20,773 nucleotides of DNA from an uncultured Clostridia bacterium (lineage in GTDB: Bacteria > Bacillota > Clostridia > TANB77 > CAG-465), in contig CANRAK010000015.1 of the NCBI GenBank assembly GCA_947628575.1, positions 1 to 20,773 of the forward strand, written 5' to 3'. A program made the position numbers and the translations under genes. The notes beneath the pieces are model-generated. The model saw only the letters and a list, made by a program, of their open reading frames with translations, did no database searches and had not been told where the DNA came from. Positions 14,843 to 20,773 of this stretch are shown here, piece after piece; position 1 is the first letter of the stretch; each line of letters opens with the position of its first letter.

Positions 14843-16027
14843 CTATTCTTTATCTTCTAACGCTTCAATTCCAGGTAGTTTTTTTCCTTCCATTAATTCA
14901 AGTGATGCACCACCACCTGTTGAAACATGGCTCATTTCTTCAGAAAGTCCTGCTTTTTCAACAGCTGCTGCACTATCACCACCACCAATTATTGTAACAG
15001 CATTACTTTGTGCCATAGCCTCAGCAATAGCATTAGTTCCTGTAGCAAAATTATCTATTTCAAATACACCAACAGGTCCATTCCATACTACTGTACCTGC
15101 ACCTTCTATTATTTCAGAATATAACTCAATAGTTTTTGGTCCTATATCTAATCCCATATAATCTTCTGGTATATCATTTGTATCACTAACATAAATATTT
15201 GCTGCAGGTGACATTTCTTCAGCAATAACTGTATCAACTGGTAGTATAAGTGAAACTTGATTCTCTTGAGCTTTTTTTAGTATCTCTTTTGCTACATCTA
15301 TTTTATCGTCTTCTACTAAAGATTTTCCTACATTACCACCTTGTGCTTTAACAAAAGTAAATGTCATAGCACCACCAATTAATAATGTATCTACCTTGTC
15401 CAATAAGTTATTTAAAACAGCAATTTTACTAGATACTTTTGCTCCTCCTACAATAGCGACTAATGGTCTTTGTGGATTATTTATTTCTCCATCAAGCGCT
15501 GCTATCTCTTTTTCAATTAAAAATCCTGCTACTGAAGGTAAATAATGTGTTACTCCTTCTGTTGAAGCATGTGCTCTATGAGCAGTACCAAAAGCATCAT
15601 TTACAAAAACTTCTGCAAGAGATGCTAGTTTTTTTGAAAATTCAGGATCGTTACTTTCTTCTTCTTCGTACATTCTAGTATTTTCTAATAGGCAAACATC
15701 TCCATCTTCCATTTGCATAACATGATCTTTAGTTTCCTCAGACAAAATATCTTTTAGAAGTGGAACATCTTTTTCTAGCATTTCAGATAATTTTCTTGCT
15801 ACTGGTTGTAATGTTTTATTTTGTCCTGTTTTACCTATATGTGAGCATAGTATAACTCTTGCTCCTGCATTTACTAAATACTTAATTGTTTTTAAAGATT
15901 CTACTATTCTTTTATCACTTGTTATTATTGAAGGGTCTTCTTTATCTAGTGGTACATTAAAATCACATCTAACTAATACTCTTTTTCCACTTACTTGAAT
16001 ATCCCTTACTGTTTTTTTATTTAACAT
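14843..16027 (-). CDS. pgk: Phosphoglycerate kinase
   Basis: Transfers phosphate from 1,3-bisphosphoglycerate to ADP, the first ATP-forming step of glycolysis. The protein has 394 residues, usual length. The N-terminal signature VLVRCDFNVPLDKED carries substrate-binding residues; LLENTRMYEEEESNDPEFSKKLA, DAFGTAHRAHAST, GGAKVSSKI, WNGPVGVFE and the C-terminal GGGDSAAAVEKAG with STGGGASLELMEGK follow in the expected order. The start ATG (16025-16027) has ggagag about 6 bases upstream. It lies 68 bases after gap, a gap that contains a strong hairpin, and 17 bases before tpiA. Confidence 0.98.
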   Translation of the reverse strand: MLNKKTVRDIQVSGKRVLVRCDFNVPLDKEDPSIITSDKRIVESLKTIKYLVNAGARVILCSHIGKTGQNKTLQPVARKLSEMLEKDVPLLKDILSEETKDHVMQMEDGDVCLLENTRMYEEEESNDPEFSKKLASLAEVFVNDAFGTAHRAHASTEGVTHYLPSVAGFLIEKEIAALDGEINNPQRPLVAIVGGAKVSSKIAVLNNLLDKVDTLLIGGAMTFTFVKAQGGNVGKSLVEDDKIDVAKEILKKAQENQVSLILPVDTVIAEEMSPAANIYVSDTNDIPEDYMGLDIGPKTIELYSEIIEGAGTVVWNGPVGVFEIDNFATGTNAIAEAMAQSNAVTIIGGGDSAAAVEKAGLSEEMSHVSTGGGASLELMEGKKLPGIEALEDKE

Positions 16028-16055
16028 ATATTTCTCTCCTTTTGTACACAGCTAA

Positions 16056-16088
16056 AATAAGCTGGCATAACCAAGTATCCAGCTTATT
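16056..16088 (-). repeat. Perfect intergenic hairpin between gap and pgk
   Basis: A 10-bp perfect stem (AATAAGCTGG/CCAGCTTATT) with a 13-base loop starts 7 bases after the gap stop. The following sequence is TTAGCTG, so the U-run is too short for an efficient terminator. Likely an attenuating, processing or stabilising element that could set gap mRNA above pgk mRNA. Confidence 0.7.
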
Positions 16089-16095
16089 TACTTAA

Positions 16096-17106
16096 TTACA
16101 TATTATCTACTTGGGCCATATGTTGAGCTAAATCTACTACTTTATTTGAATAACCCCATTCATTATCATACCAAGATACTAATTTTACAAAAGTATCTGT
16201 AAGTTGTATTCCTGCATTTACATCAAAAATAGATGTATGTGGATCATGTATAAAGTCAGAAGAAACTACTGCATCTTCTGTATAAGACATAATTCCTTTT
16301 AATTCGCCATCACATGCTTTTTTAACTGCAGCTACTATCTCATCATAAGTTGCAGGTTTTTCTAAATTACATGTTAAATCTACTACAGAAACATCTAGTG
16401 TAGGTACTCTAAATGACATACCTGTTAATTTTCCATTTAACTCAGGTATTACTTTACCAACAGCTTTTGCTGCTCCTGTTGAAGATGGTATTATATTATA
16501 TGTTGCAGCTCTTCCACCTCTCCAATCCTTATTTGAAGGACCATCAACTGTTTTTTGAGTAGCAGTTACAGAGTGAACTGTTGTCATTAATCCATCTTTT
16601 ATACCAAAGTTATCATGTATAACTTTAGCAAGTGGTGCAAGACAGTTAGTAGTACATGATGCATTTGATACTACGTTCATATCTTTTGTATATTTATCTT
16701 GGTTAACACCCATAACAAACATTGGTGCATCTTTTGATGGTGCTGAAATAATAACTTTTTTAGCTCCACCTGTAAAGTGTGCAGATGCTTTCTCAGTAGT
16801 TGTAAATACACCTGATGACTCTACTACATATTCTACACCTGTATCTCTCCAAGGAATTTCATTAGGATCTTTAAAATTATATACTTTAACAGTTTTACCA
16901 TTTATAACTAAATCACCATCTACTACTTTAACATCAGCATCTAGTTTTCCATGTATTGTATCATATGTTAGCATATACTTCATATAATCTACATCAATAA
17001 ATGGGTCATTTACTGCTAGTACATCTACATCCTCTCTTTCTAGTGATGCTCTCATCACAAGTCTTCCAATTCTTCCGAATCCGTTAATTCCAAGTTTAAC
17101 TTTCAT
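16096..17106 (-). CDS. gap: Glyceraldehyde-3-phosphate dehydrogenase, type I
   Basis: Oxidises glyceraldehyde-3-phosphate to 1,3-bisphosphoglycerate with NAD. The protein has 336 residues. The Rossmann motif GINGFGRIGR is at 6-15; AVNDPF (31-36) has the Asp34 typical of NAD preference. The catalytic Cys151 is in SNASCTTNCLAP, and SWYDNEWGYSNKVVD is near the end. The start is the ATG at 17104-17106, 5 bases after aggagg. A longer frame reaches 17148, but that ATG lies upstream of the predicted transcription start, so it cannot be used from this promoter. First gene of the operon. No CggR-type regulator gene precedes it, unlike in Bacillus. Confidence 0.98.
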   Translation of the reverse strand: MKVKLGINGFGRIGRLVMRASLEREDVDVLAVNDPFIDVDYMKYMLTYDTIHGKLDADVKVVDGDLVINGKTVKVYNFKDPNEIPWRDTGVEYVVESSGVFTTTEKASAHFTGGAKKVIISAPSKDAPMFVMGVNQDKYTKDMNVVSNASCTTNCLAPLAKVIHDNFGIKDGLMTTVHSVTATQKTVDGPSNKDWRGGRAATYNIIPSSTGAAKAVGKVIPELNGKLTGMSFRVPTLDVSVVDLTCNLEKPATYDEIVAAVKKACDGELKGIMSYTEDAVVSSDFIHDPHTSIFDVNAGIQLTDTFVKLVSWYDNEWGYSNKVVDLAQHMAQVDNM

Positions 17107-17136
17107 AAAAATTACCTCCTTAGTTTTACACCCCTT

Positions 17137-17165
17137 ATTGTATCTCACTAATATGCTTTTTTCAA
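17137..17165 (-). promoter_or_regulatory. Promoter of the glycolytic operon
   Basis: TTGAAA, 17 bases, TACAAT on the minus strand, with transcription expected near 17130 and a short leader of about 24 bases before the gap ATG. No operator was recognised around it; the stretch 17166-17311 is only T/A-rich. Confidence 0.75.
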
Positions 17166-17311
17166 GAGTTTATACAAAAAAATTATTGTTTTTTTTCGCT
17201 GTTTTTAGGGTTTTTTTAGACTTTTATAATTATTTGATTTTTTTGTTTAATTTTGTTGCTAACATTAATTTTATATGATAAAATTATAATTTATACATAA
17301 TGAATAAATAC

Positions 17312-17349
17312 AAAAAAATCACACTATAATATTCTAGTATTATAGTGTG
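17312..17349 (-). terminator. Terminator of the winged-helix gene
   Basis: A perfect 12-bp stem (CACACTATAATA/TATTATAGTGTG) with a 6-base loop and a seven-U run on the minus strand, 7 bases after the stop. Confidence 0.92.
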
Positions 17350-17356
17350 CAATTTT

Positions 17357-18382
17357 TTATTCAATAATCATATTAGCGTTATATTTTGTATCTTCATTTA
17401 ATTTTGTATTAGCAGCTGAATTTTCTCCAAGTTTTAGTATATCTAATTGTTTAGTAACTACTTTGTATTTTTTAGTATCTTTTTCTAATTCAAATACACT
17501 TATACTGTTTTCAAGACTTTCTTCTAAATGTCTAAGCTCAGTAGTAAAGTACATATCTTTATCTTCAAGTATCATTCCTACTTTTTTAATTATTCTAAAC
17601 ATTTCAGCTATATGTTGGATATCTTCACCTACAAATACAACTTGTGGCTTTTCAGCAAAACCAGCATCATTTTTTGTAAAGTTCTCATAAAAGTCTGAAT
17701 ATAATTGGACTTTTTCTGCAAACATATTTTGCCAATCATCGTTTCTTCTTACTACTTCAAATACAAAATCTACTTCTTCTTTATCTTGTTTTAATGTAAC
17801 CATACCACCTGTTGGTTTAAATTTTACATTATATTTTTTTGAATATAGTAATACATTTGGATTAGCTCTTTGAAAAGCAGCAACTTTTTGCATATATGCA
17901 ATTATTACTTGATTTCCAGCTAATTTTCTTTTAACAGCAAAGGCTGGTTTAGTATTTTCAGTAGGTTGCCATGTAGTTGGTATATTTCTTTGCTTTAATA
18001 TATATGTAGCAATTTTATCTATGCAATATGCTCTGTATGAGCTTTTTCCTGTTTCACTTTGGAAAAAGTATCTAGCAATTACTTTAGATTTTGTTAAGTC
18101 TTCTAACCATTTTGCTACTTTTGTTTGTCTTTTTTCTTCTTCGATATCATTTAGTTTTCCTCTTAACTCTAAAACTTGAGTTACTTGTCTTGAAGTTACA
18201 TATCCAAACTCATTTACAACTTCAAGTGCTAATATATGAGATTCATTTATATATCCCATATCCATCTTAAATACTACTTGATTTATTGATGCAAATCCTT
18301 CTTTTCCATCATAAACCTTTTTCTCATCTTGCCTTACAGCAAATGGAGATACTGCAGTTTTTACTTCTTTATCATTTACCAT
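17357..18382 (-). CDS. Winged-helix protein resembling the replication-relaxation family
   Basis: A 341-residue soluble protein. After about 42 poorly structured residues, a winged-helix domain spans roughly 45-110: FGYVTSRQVTQVLELRGK as helix-turn-helix, then VAKWLEDLTKSKVIARYFF as recognition part and wing. The C-terminal half contains VDFVFEVVRRNDDW followed by FAEKVQLYSDFYENF. This is the pattern fxEvDr...K...Y..y of the replication-relaxation family, whose C-terminal domain resembles PD-(D/E)XK nucleases. Members on plasmids and ICEs are linked to relaxation and replication; this one stands alone between chromosomal genes with its own promoter and terminator, so a DNA-binding regulatory role is equally possible. 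The family call is by motif and is moderate. Start ATG 18382 has aaggag 9 bases upstream. Confidence 0.6.
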   Translation of the reverse strand: MVNDKEVKTAVSPFAVRQDEKKVYDGKEGFASINQVVFKMDMGYINESHILALEVVNEFGYVTSRQVTQVLELRGKLNDIEEEKRQTKVAKWLEDLTKSKVIARYFFQSETGKSSYRAYCIDKIATYILKQRNIPTTWQPTENTKPAFAVKRKLAGNQVIIAYMQKVAAFQRANPNVLLYSKKYNVKFKPTGGMVTLKQDKEEVDFVFEVVRRNDDWQNMFAEKVQLYSDFYENFTKNDAGFAEKPQVVFVGEDIQHIAEMFRIIKKVGMILEDKDMYFTTELRHLEESLENSISVFELEKDTKKYKVVTKQLDILKLGENSAANTKLNEDTKYNANMIIE

Positions 18383-18424
18383 TTTTCATCTCTCCTTAAA
18401 TTTAATTTTGAAATTTTTGGCTAA

Positions 18425-18445
18425 TACTAATATAGTCTATTAGTA
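18425..18445. repeat. Dyad in the leader of the winged-helix gene
   Basis: Perfect inverted repeat TACTAATA-5-TATTAGTA between the predicted transcription start (near 18475) and the ribosome binding site. It could be an operator for a dimeric DNA-binding protein, including the gene's own product, or an RNA hairpin. Confidence 0.5.
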
Positions 18446-18481
18446 GTAAATAATTATTATTGCATAATTACCTACAAATAT

Positions 18482-18510
18482 ATTATATCCTATATGTAAA
18501 CTTAATGCAA
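18482..18510 (-). promoter_or_regulatory. Promoter of the winged-helix gene
   Basis: TTGCAT, 17 bases, TATAAT on the minus strand. The leader to the ATG is about 93 bases. Confidence 0.75.
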
Positions 18511-18552
18511 TATATTATTGAATAAATGAGTGAAGAATATTTTAATTTTGGC

Positions 18553-18590
18553 AAAAAAAATAGCGAAGAAAAAATTTAATTCACTATTTT
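18553..18590 (-). terminator. Terminator of the lipoprotein gene
   Basis: An 11-bp stem (AAAATAGTGAA/TTCGCTATTTT, one G-U pair) with a U-run, about 22 bases after the lipoprotein stop. Confidence 0.85.
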
Positions 18591-18612
18591 TAACTTAAAT
18601 ATGCTCTAATTA

Positions 18613-19515
18613 CTATTCAAATTTAAATTTGTATGTATACTCAACAGGATTTTTTAAATCTATTATAACATTGAAGTTATCTTCTTTATCCATACAATCT
18701 AATATTATATTGTTTCCTTTTGAGCTACTTTTGCAAGTTCCATAATATAATAGAAAGATAGCTTTTCTGTTTTTATTTATATAGTTTTCTAGTTTTTCTT
18801 GAGTATTAAAATTTTTTCGTTTAAAACTATCATCTAAAAGTCTGTATGCTCTATTTGGATTATTTAACATATCATATCTTATTTGGTCAAATACATCTCC
18901 AACATATTTTTCATAAGTTATATTATTTGCACCATATGAATTATATATTCCTTTTTTAATACTTTCTGGAATATTAAAATTAACCCTTTTACCAGTTTTT
19001 AATATACCAAACTTCATATCTTCATAGTAATTACTTAGATATATACTATAGCTTTTGTTATTTGTATCCATATTTATTATATTATTAAATTCTTTTATTT
19101 CTTTAGCTAAGTTATTAACAAATTCACCATTTACAAAACAAGTATATACACCTTTTCCATTGTTTATACATAATATTTGGTTTATAGTTATATCTGACTC
19201 TTTTATACTTTCAAGTTTTTCTTTTAAATTTTCTTGAGTTAAGTTATATTTTTCAATATACTCTGTATCTAGTCTAGTATACGTATTGCTTATATTTTGC
19301 TCTTTTGATTCGTTATCTTCGCTAAATATTTGAAAATAATCACTATAAAATTGCATAAGAGAATATTTTACTACATAGTAATCTACTACTCCGTTAATAT
19401 CTTCTAGCTTATAACTATTTTCATTAGCATTTGAACAGCCTGTACATATTAAGCATAGCATTATTATAACAACCAATATAATAGTAATAATTAAAACTTT
19501 AAAATTATTTTTCAT
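18613..19515 (-). CDS. Putative lipoprotein, function unknown
   Basis: A 300-residue protein from the ATG at 19513-19515. The N-terminus MKNNFKVL is followed by a hydrophobic stretch (8-24) and the lipobox-like C-T-G-C ending at Cys27, then SNANENS. This is a lipoprotein signal with an unusual Cys at position -3. The mature part (273 residues) is hydrophilic and helix-rich with no domain I recognise; segments such as YDMLNNPNRAYRLLDDSFKRKNF suggest an NTF2-like or repeat fold, but this is only an impression. The start was chosen because AGGAGG is 10 bases upstream; the ATG three codons earlier begins one base after AGGAGG, too close to be used. It is transcribed alone. A cell-surface role is likely; partners are unknown. 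Confidence 0.75.
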   Translation of the reverse strand: MKNNFKVLIITIILVVIIMLCLICTGCSNANENSYKLEDINGVVDYYVVKYSLMQFYSDYFQIFSEDNESKEQNISNTYTRLDTEYIEKYNLTQENLKEKLESIKESDITINQILCINNGKGVYTCFVNGEFVNNLAKEIKEFNNIINMDTNNKSYSIYLSNYYEDMKFGILKTGKRVNFNIPESIKKGIYNSYGANNITYEKYVGDVFDQIRYDMLNNPNRAYRLLDDSFKRKNFNTQEKLENYINKNRKAIFLLYYGTCKSSSKGNNIILDCMDKEDNFNVIIDLKNPVEYTYKFKFE

Positions 19516-19573
19516 ATATCCCATTCCTCCTTTATTAAAAATTAGATATTCTATTATACTCTGTTACATAAGC

Positions 19574-19602
19574 ATTATACCACACTTATCTTGTTAAATC
19601 AA
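19574..19602 (-). promoter_or_regulatory. Promoter of the lipoprotein gene
   Basis: TTGATT, 17 bases, TATAAT with extended -10 (TGGTATAAT). A second TATAAT occurs about 20 bases farther downstream without a good -35. Confidence 0.8.
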
Positions 19603-19687
19603 TATTATGTAATTTCATATCCTAAAAAAGCAAATAATATTCACATTAAGTGTCAAAAACAAAAAAAACAAAAACATAAAAAAAGAA

Positions 19688-19705
19688 AGAGCAGTACTCT
19701 GCTCT
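19688..19705 (-). terminator. Terminator of the S1-domain gene, overlapping its stop codon
   Basis: AGAGCAG-AGTA-CTGCTCT followed by TTCTTTTTTT on the minus strand. The first stem bases belong to the TAG stop, so the terminator begins inside the coding region. Confidence 0.85.
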
Positions 19706-20495
19706 ATCCAATTATAATTAATTTTACTTTTTTTCTTTCAAGATTAATTTTCTTAATACTAACTAATACTTTTTGGCCATATTCTATTCCATTTACATGC
19801 TCTGCAATTCCTGTAACGTTAGGAGCAATTTCTACAAATACACCTGTCTTCATTCTATTTCTTACTATTCCGTCAACTATGTCTCCTTCTTTAAACTTTT
19901 TAACATTTTCTTCAAATGTTCCCATAAGTTCTTTATATGATAATTCAATTCTTCCAGTATCTCTATCATATTTTTTTACAATTACTTCTATTCTTTGACC
20001 AAGTTTAAACATATCTGCTGCGTTAGTAAGCCTAGTTTCAGACATATCTTGTAATTTTAATATTCCTGTAACTCCTCCACCTACATCTACAAAAGCCGCA
20101 TAATCTTTTAACCCTACTACAATTCCTCTTAGTTTTACACCTGCTTTTAAATGCATATACATCCATTTTCTTACCTTTAGCTCTAAAATTCTTTTAGACA
20201 TAATAAGTTCTATTCCATTTTCGTTTTCTATTATTTCTTTTATACATACAGGTAGAACTTTTCCTTTTTTATTTACTATATACTTTTCTTCAACAAGTCC
20301 TTCTTCTCCAACAACGCTAGAAGCTTCATCTCTTGGTATAATTGCCTTTATATTCTTTCCAATTTTTCCTATCATATTTAGGTTCTCATCAATATCCTCT
20401 ATATACATATCTAATACTTGTTGAGTTTCTTTAATTTTATTTAAACTTTTTGAATCTAATTTTTTACTTCTAGACTCTCTTTTCTTTTTTTCCAT
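19704..20495 (-). CDS. S1-domain RNA-binding protein (ribosomal protein S1-like)
   Basis: A 263-residue protein. After a basic N-terminal tail (1-20) and a helix, it has a divergent S1-like repeat (about 43-105), a clear S1 domain (about 118-190: KLRGIVVGLKDYAAFVDVGGGVTGILKLQDMS with the GxV..FVDVG..G..H/L pattern) and a second clear one (about 201-263: EGDIVDGIVRNRMKTGVFVEIAPNVTGIAE). S1 domains are RNA-binding beta-barrels. This set resembles the short S1 homologues of Gram-positive bacteria, which lack the six-domain layout of E. coli S1, and a role in translation or RNA turnover is likely but unproven. The start ATG has a weak aaaggg site; a strong AGGAGG lies about 30 bases upstream. It is transcribed alone. 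Confidence 0.85.
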   Translation of the reverse strand: MEKKKRESRSKKLDSKSLNKIKETQQVLDMYIEDIDENLNMIGKIGKNIKAIIPRDEASSVVGEEGLVEEKYIVNKKGKVLPVCIKEIIENENGIELIMSKRILELKVRKWMYMHLKAGVKLRGIVVGLKDYAAFVDVGGGVTGILKLQDMSETRLTNAADMFKLGQRIEVIVKKYDRDTGRIELSYKELMGTFEENVKKFKEGDIVDGIVRNRMKTGVFVEIAPNVTGIAEHVNGIEYGQKVLVSIKKINLERKKVKLIIIG

Positions 20496-20525
20496 ATCCC
20501 TTTTTTTAGTAAATTATTACTATTT

Positions 20526-20531
20526 CCTCCT
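20526..20531 (-). promoter_or_regulatory. Unpaired strong Shine-Dalgarno upstream of the S1-domain gene
   Basis: AGGAGG sits 30 bases before the annotated ATG, with no ATG, GTG or TTG at a usable distance. It may be a ribosome standby site or a relic of an earlier start. Confidence 0.45.
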
Positions 20532-20546
20532 TTTGTTACTGTAATA

Positions 20547-20575
20547 ATTATACTATATTAATAATCTTAATTCAA
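20547..20575 (-). promoter_or_regulatory. Promoter of the S1-domain gene
   Basis: TTGAAT, 17 bases, TATAAT on the minus strand, with a leader of about 45 bases to the ATG. Confidence 0.75.
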
Positions 20576-20616
20576 TAGAAGGAAATAGTTAATTTACATA
20601 TTTTAATATAATTATA

Positions 20617-20773
20617 TTATTTTATATTACTTATCTCTTTTTTAGATAACCCTGTTATTCTAGTAATAATCGCCACATCAATATTTTCAGACAACATATT
20701 TTTGGCAATTTCAATATTTCTTTCCTTTATGCCTTGTTTTATACCTAACATTTTGAATCTATGTCAAGTTTTT
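20617..20773 (-). pseudogene. C-terminal remnant of an Rpn-family nuclease/transposase (runs off the window)
   Basis: From an ATG at 20749-20751, 44 codons read LGIKQGIKERNIEIAKNMLSENID and end in GLSKKEISNIK. This is the recognisable tail of Rpn/PD-(D/E)XK-type recombination-promoting nucleases and putative transposases: a GI-x-QG repeat helix followed by a small helical motif ending in TGLSKEEI. Upstream in the same frame a TGA appears five codons before the ATG, and no ribosome binding site is present. The catalytic domain, if any survives, lies beyond the window in another frame. Most likely a frameshifted or truncated copy. Confidence 0.6.

Noticed and set aside
17107..17148. Longer gap with 14 extra N-terminal residues
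   Set aside because: Its ATG is upstream of the predicted transcription start and overlaps the -10; MKVKLGINGFGRIGR is the normal GAPDH N-terminus and follows aggagg.
19591..19998. 135-codon plus-strand frame opposite the S1-domain gene
   Set aside because: It runs through the S1 gene's terminator and antisense to its S1 domains, with no ribosome binding site and a low-complexity product.
1..20773. CRISPR array, tRNA or rRNA genes, complete insertion sequence
   Set aside because: No regularly spaced repeats, no tRNA or rRNA sequences and no intact transposase with terminal repeats were seen on either strand.

Overview
The window is a very AT-rich stretch of chromosome from a low-GC Gram-positive bacterium. 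A spore-forming member of the Clostridia or a close relative fits best. The evidence is the sporulation pair YqfC/YqfD, an RNase J, an isoleucine T-box leader, AGGAGG ribosome binding sites, vegetative promoters with 17-base spacers, and a long clostridial-type IleS. All genes I accept lie on the minus strand, so the biological reading order runs from high to low coordinates. Of 19 stop codons, 18 are TAA or TAG. The only TGA is in the antitoxin of the Fic module. The standard code applies.

Layout in transcription order. (1) 20773-19688: the broken tail of an Rpn-type nuclease/transposase, then a monocistronic S1-domain RNA-binding protein with its own promoter and terminator. (2) 19602-18553: a monocistronic putative lipoprotein of unknown function. 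(3) 18510-17312: a monocistronic winged-helix protein resembling the replication-relaxation family. (4) 17165-10227: a glycolytic operon, gap-pgk-tpiA-gpmI-(unknown)-eno, with a promoter before gap, a probable internal promoter before gpmI and a strong terminator after eno. It covers glyceraldehyde-3-phosphate to phosphoenolpyruvate. The unknown gene between gpmI and eno has a CxxC-29-CxxC metal site with rubredoxin spacing, fused to a highly charged coiled-coil protein. (5) 10207-9360: a monocistronic membrane-anchored protein of unknown function. (6) 9057-4506: rnj (RNase J), gltX, and a VbhA-type antitoxin/Fic toxin pair, closely spaced and probably one operon. (7) 4481-4196: a single small gene for a protein that is about 27% Cys and 29% Asn, with a strong hairpin just before its ribosome binding site and a -10 region that would also suit a sporulation sigma factor. 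(8) 4164-418: a T-box-controlled ileS followed by an orphan reading frame matching only the C-terminal domain of the ribosome-assembly GTPase RbgA. (9) 392-1: yqfC and the start of yqfD.

Most of the window is ordinary housekeeping. The points I would look at first are the rubredoxin-like protein in the glycolytic operon, the poly-Cys mini-protein with its structured leader, the RbgA tail that sits in frame behind the ileS stop codon, the divergent T-box, and the Fic module behind gltX. All function calls come from reading motifs by eye. No database search was run.
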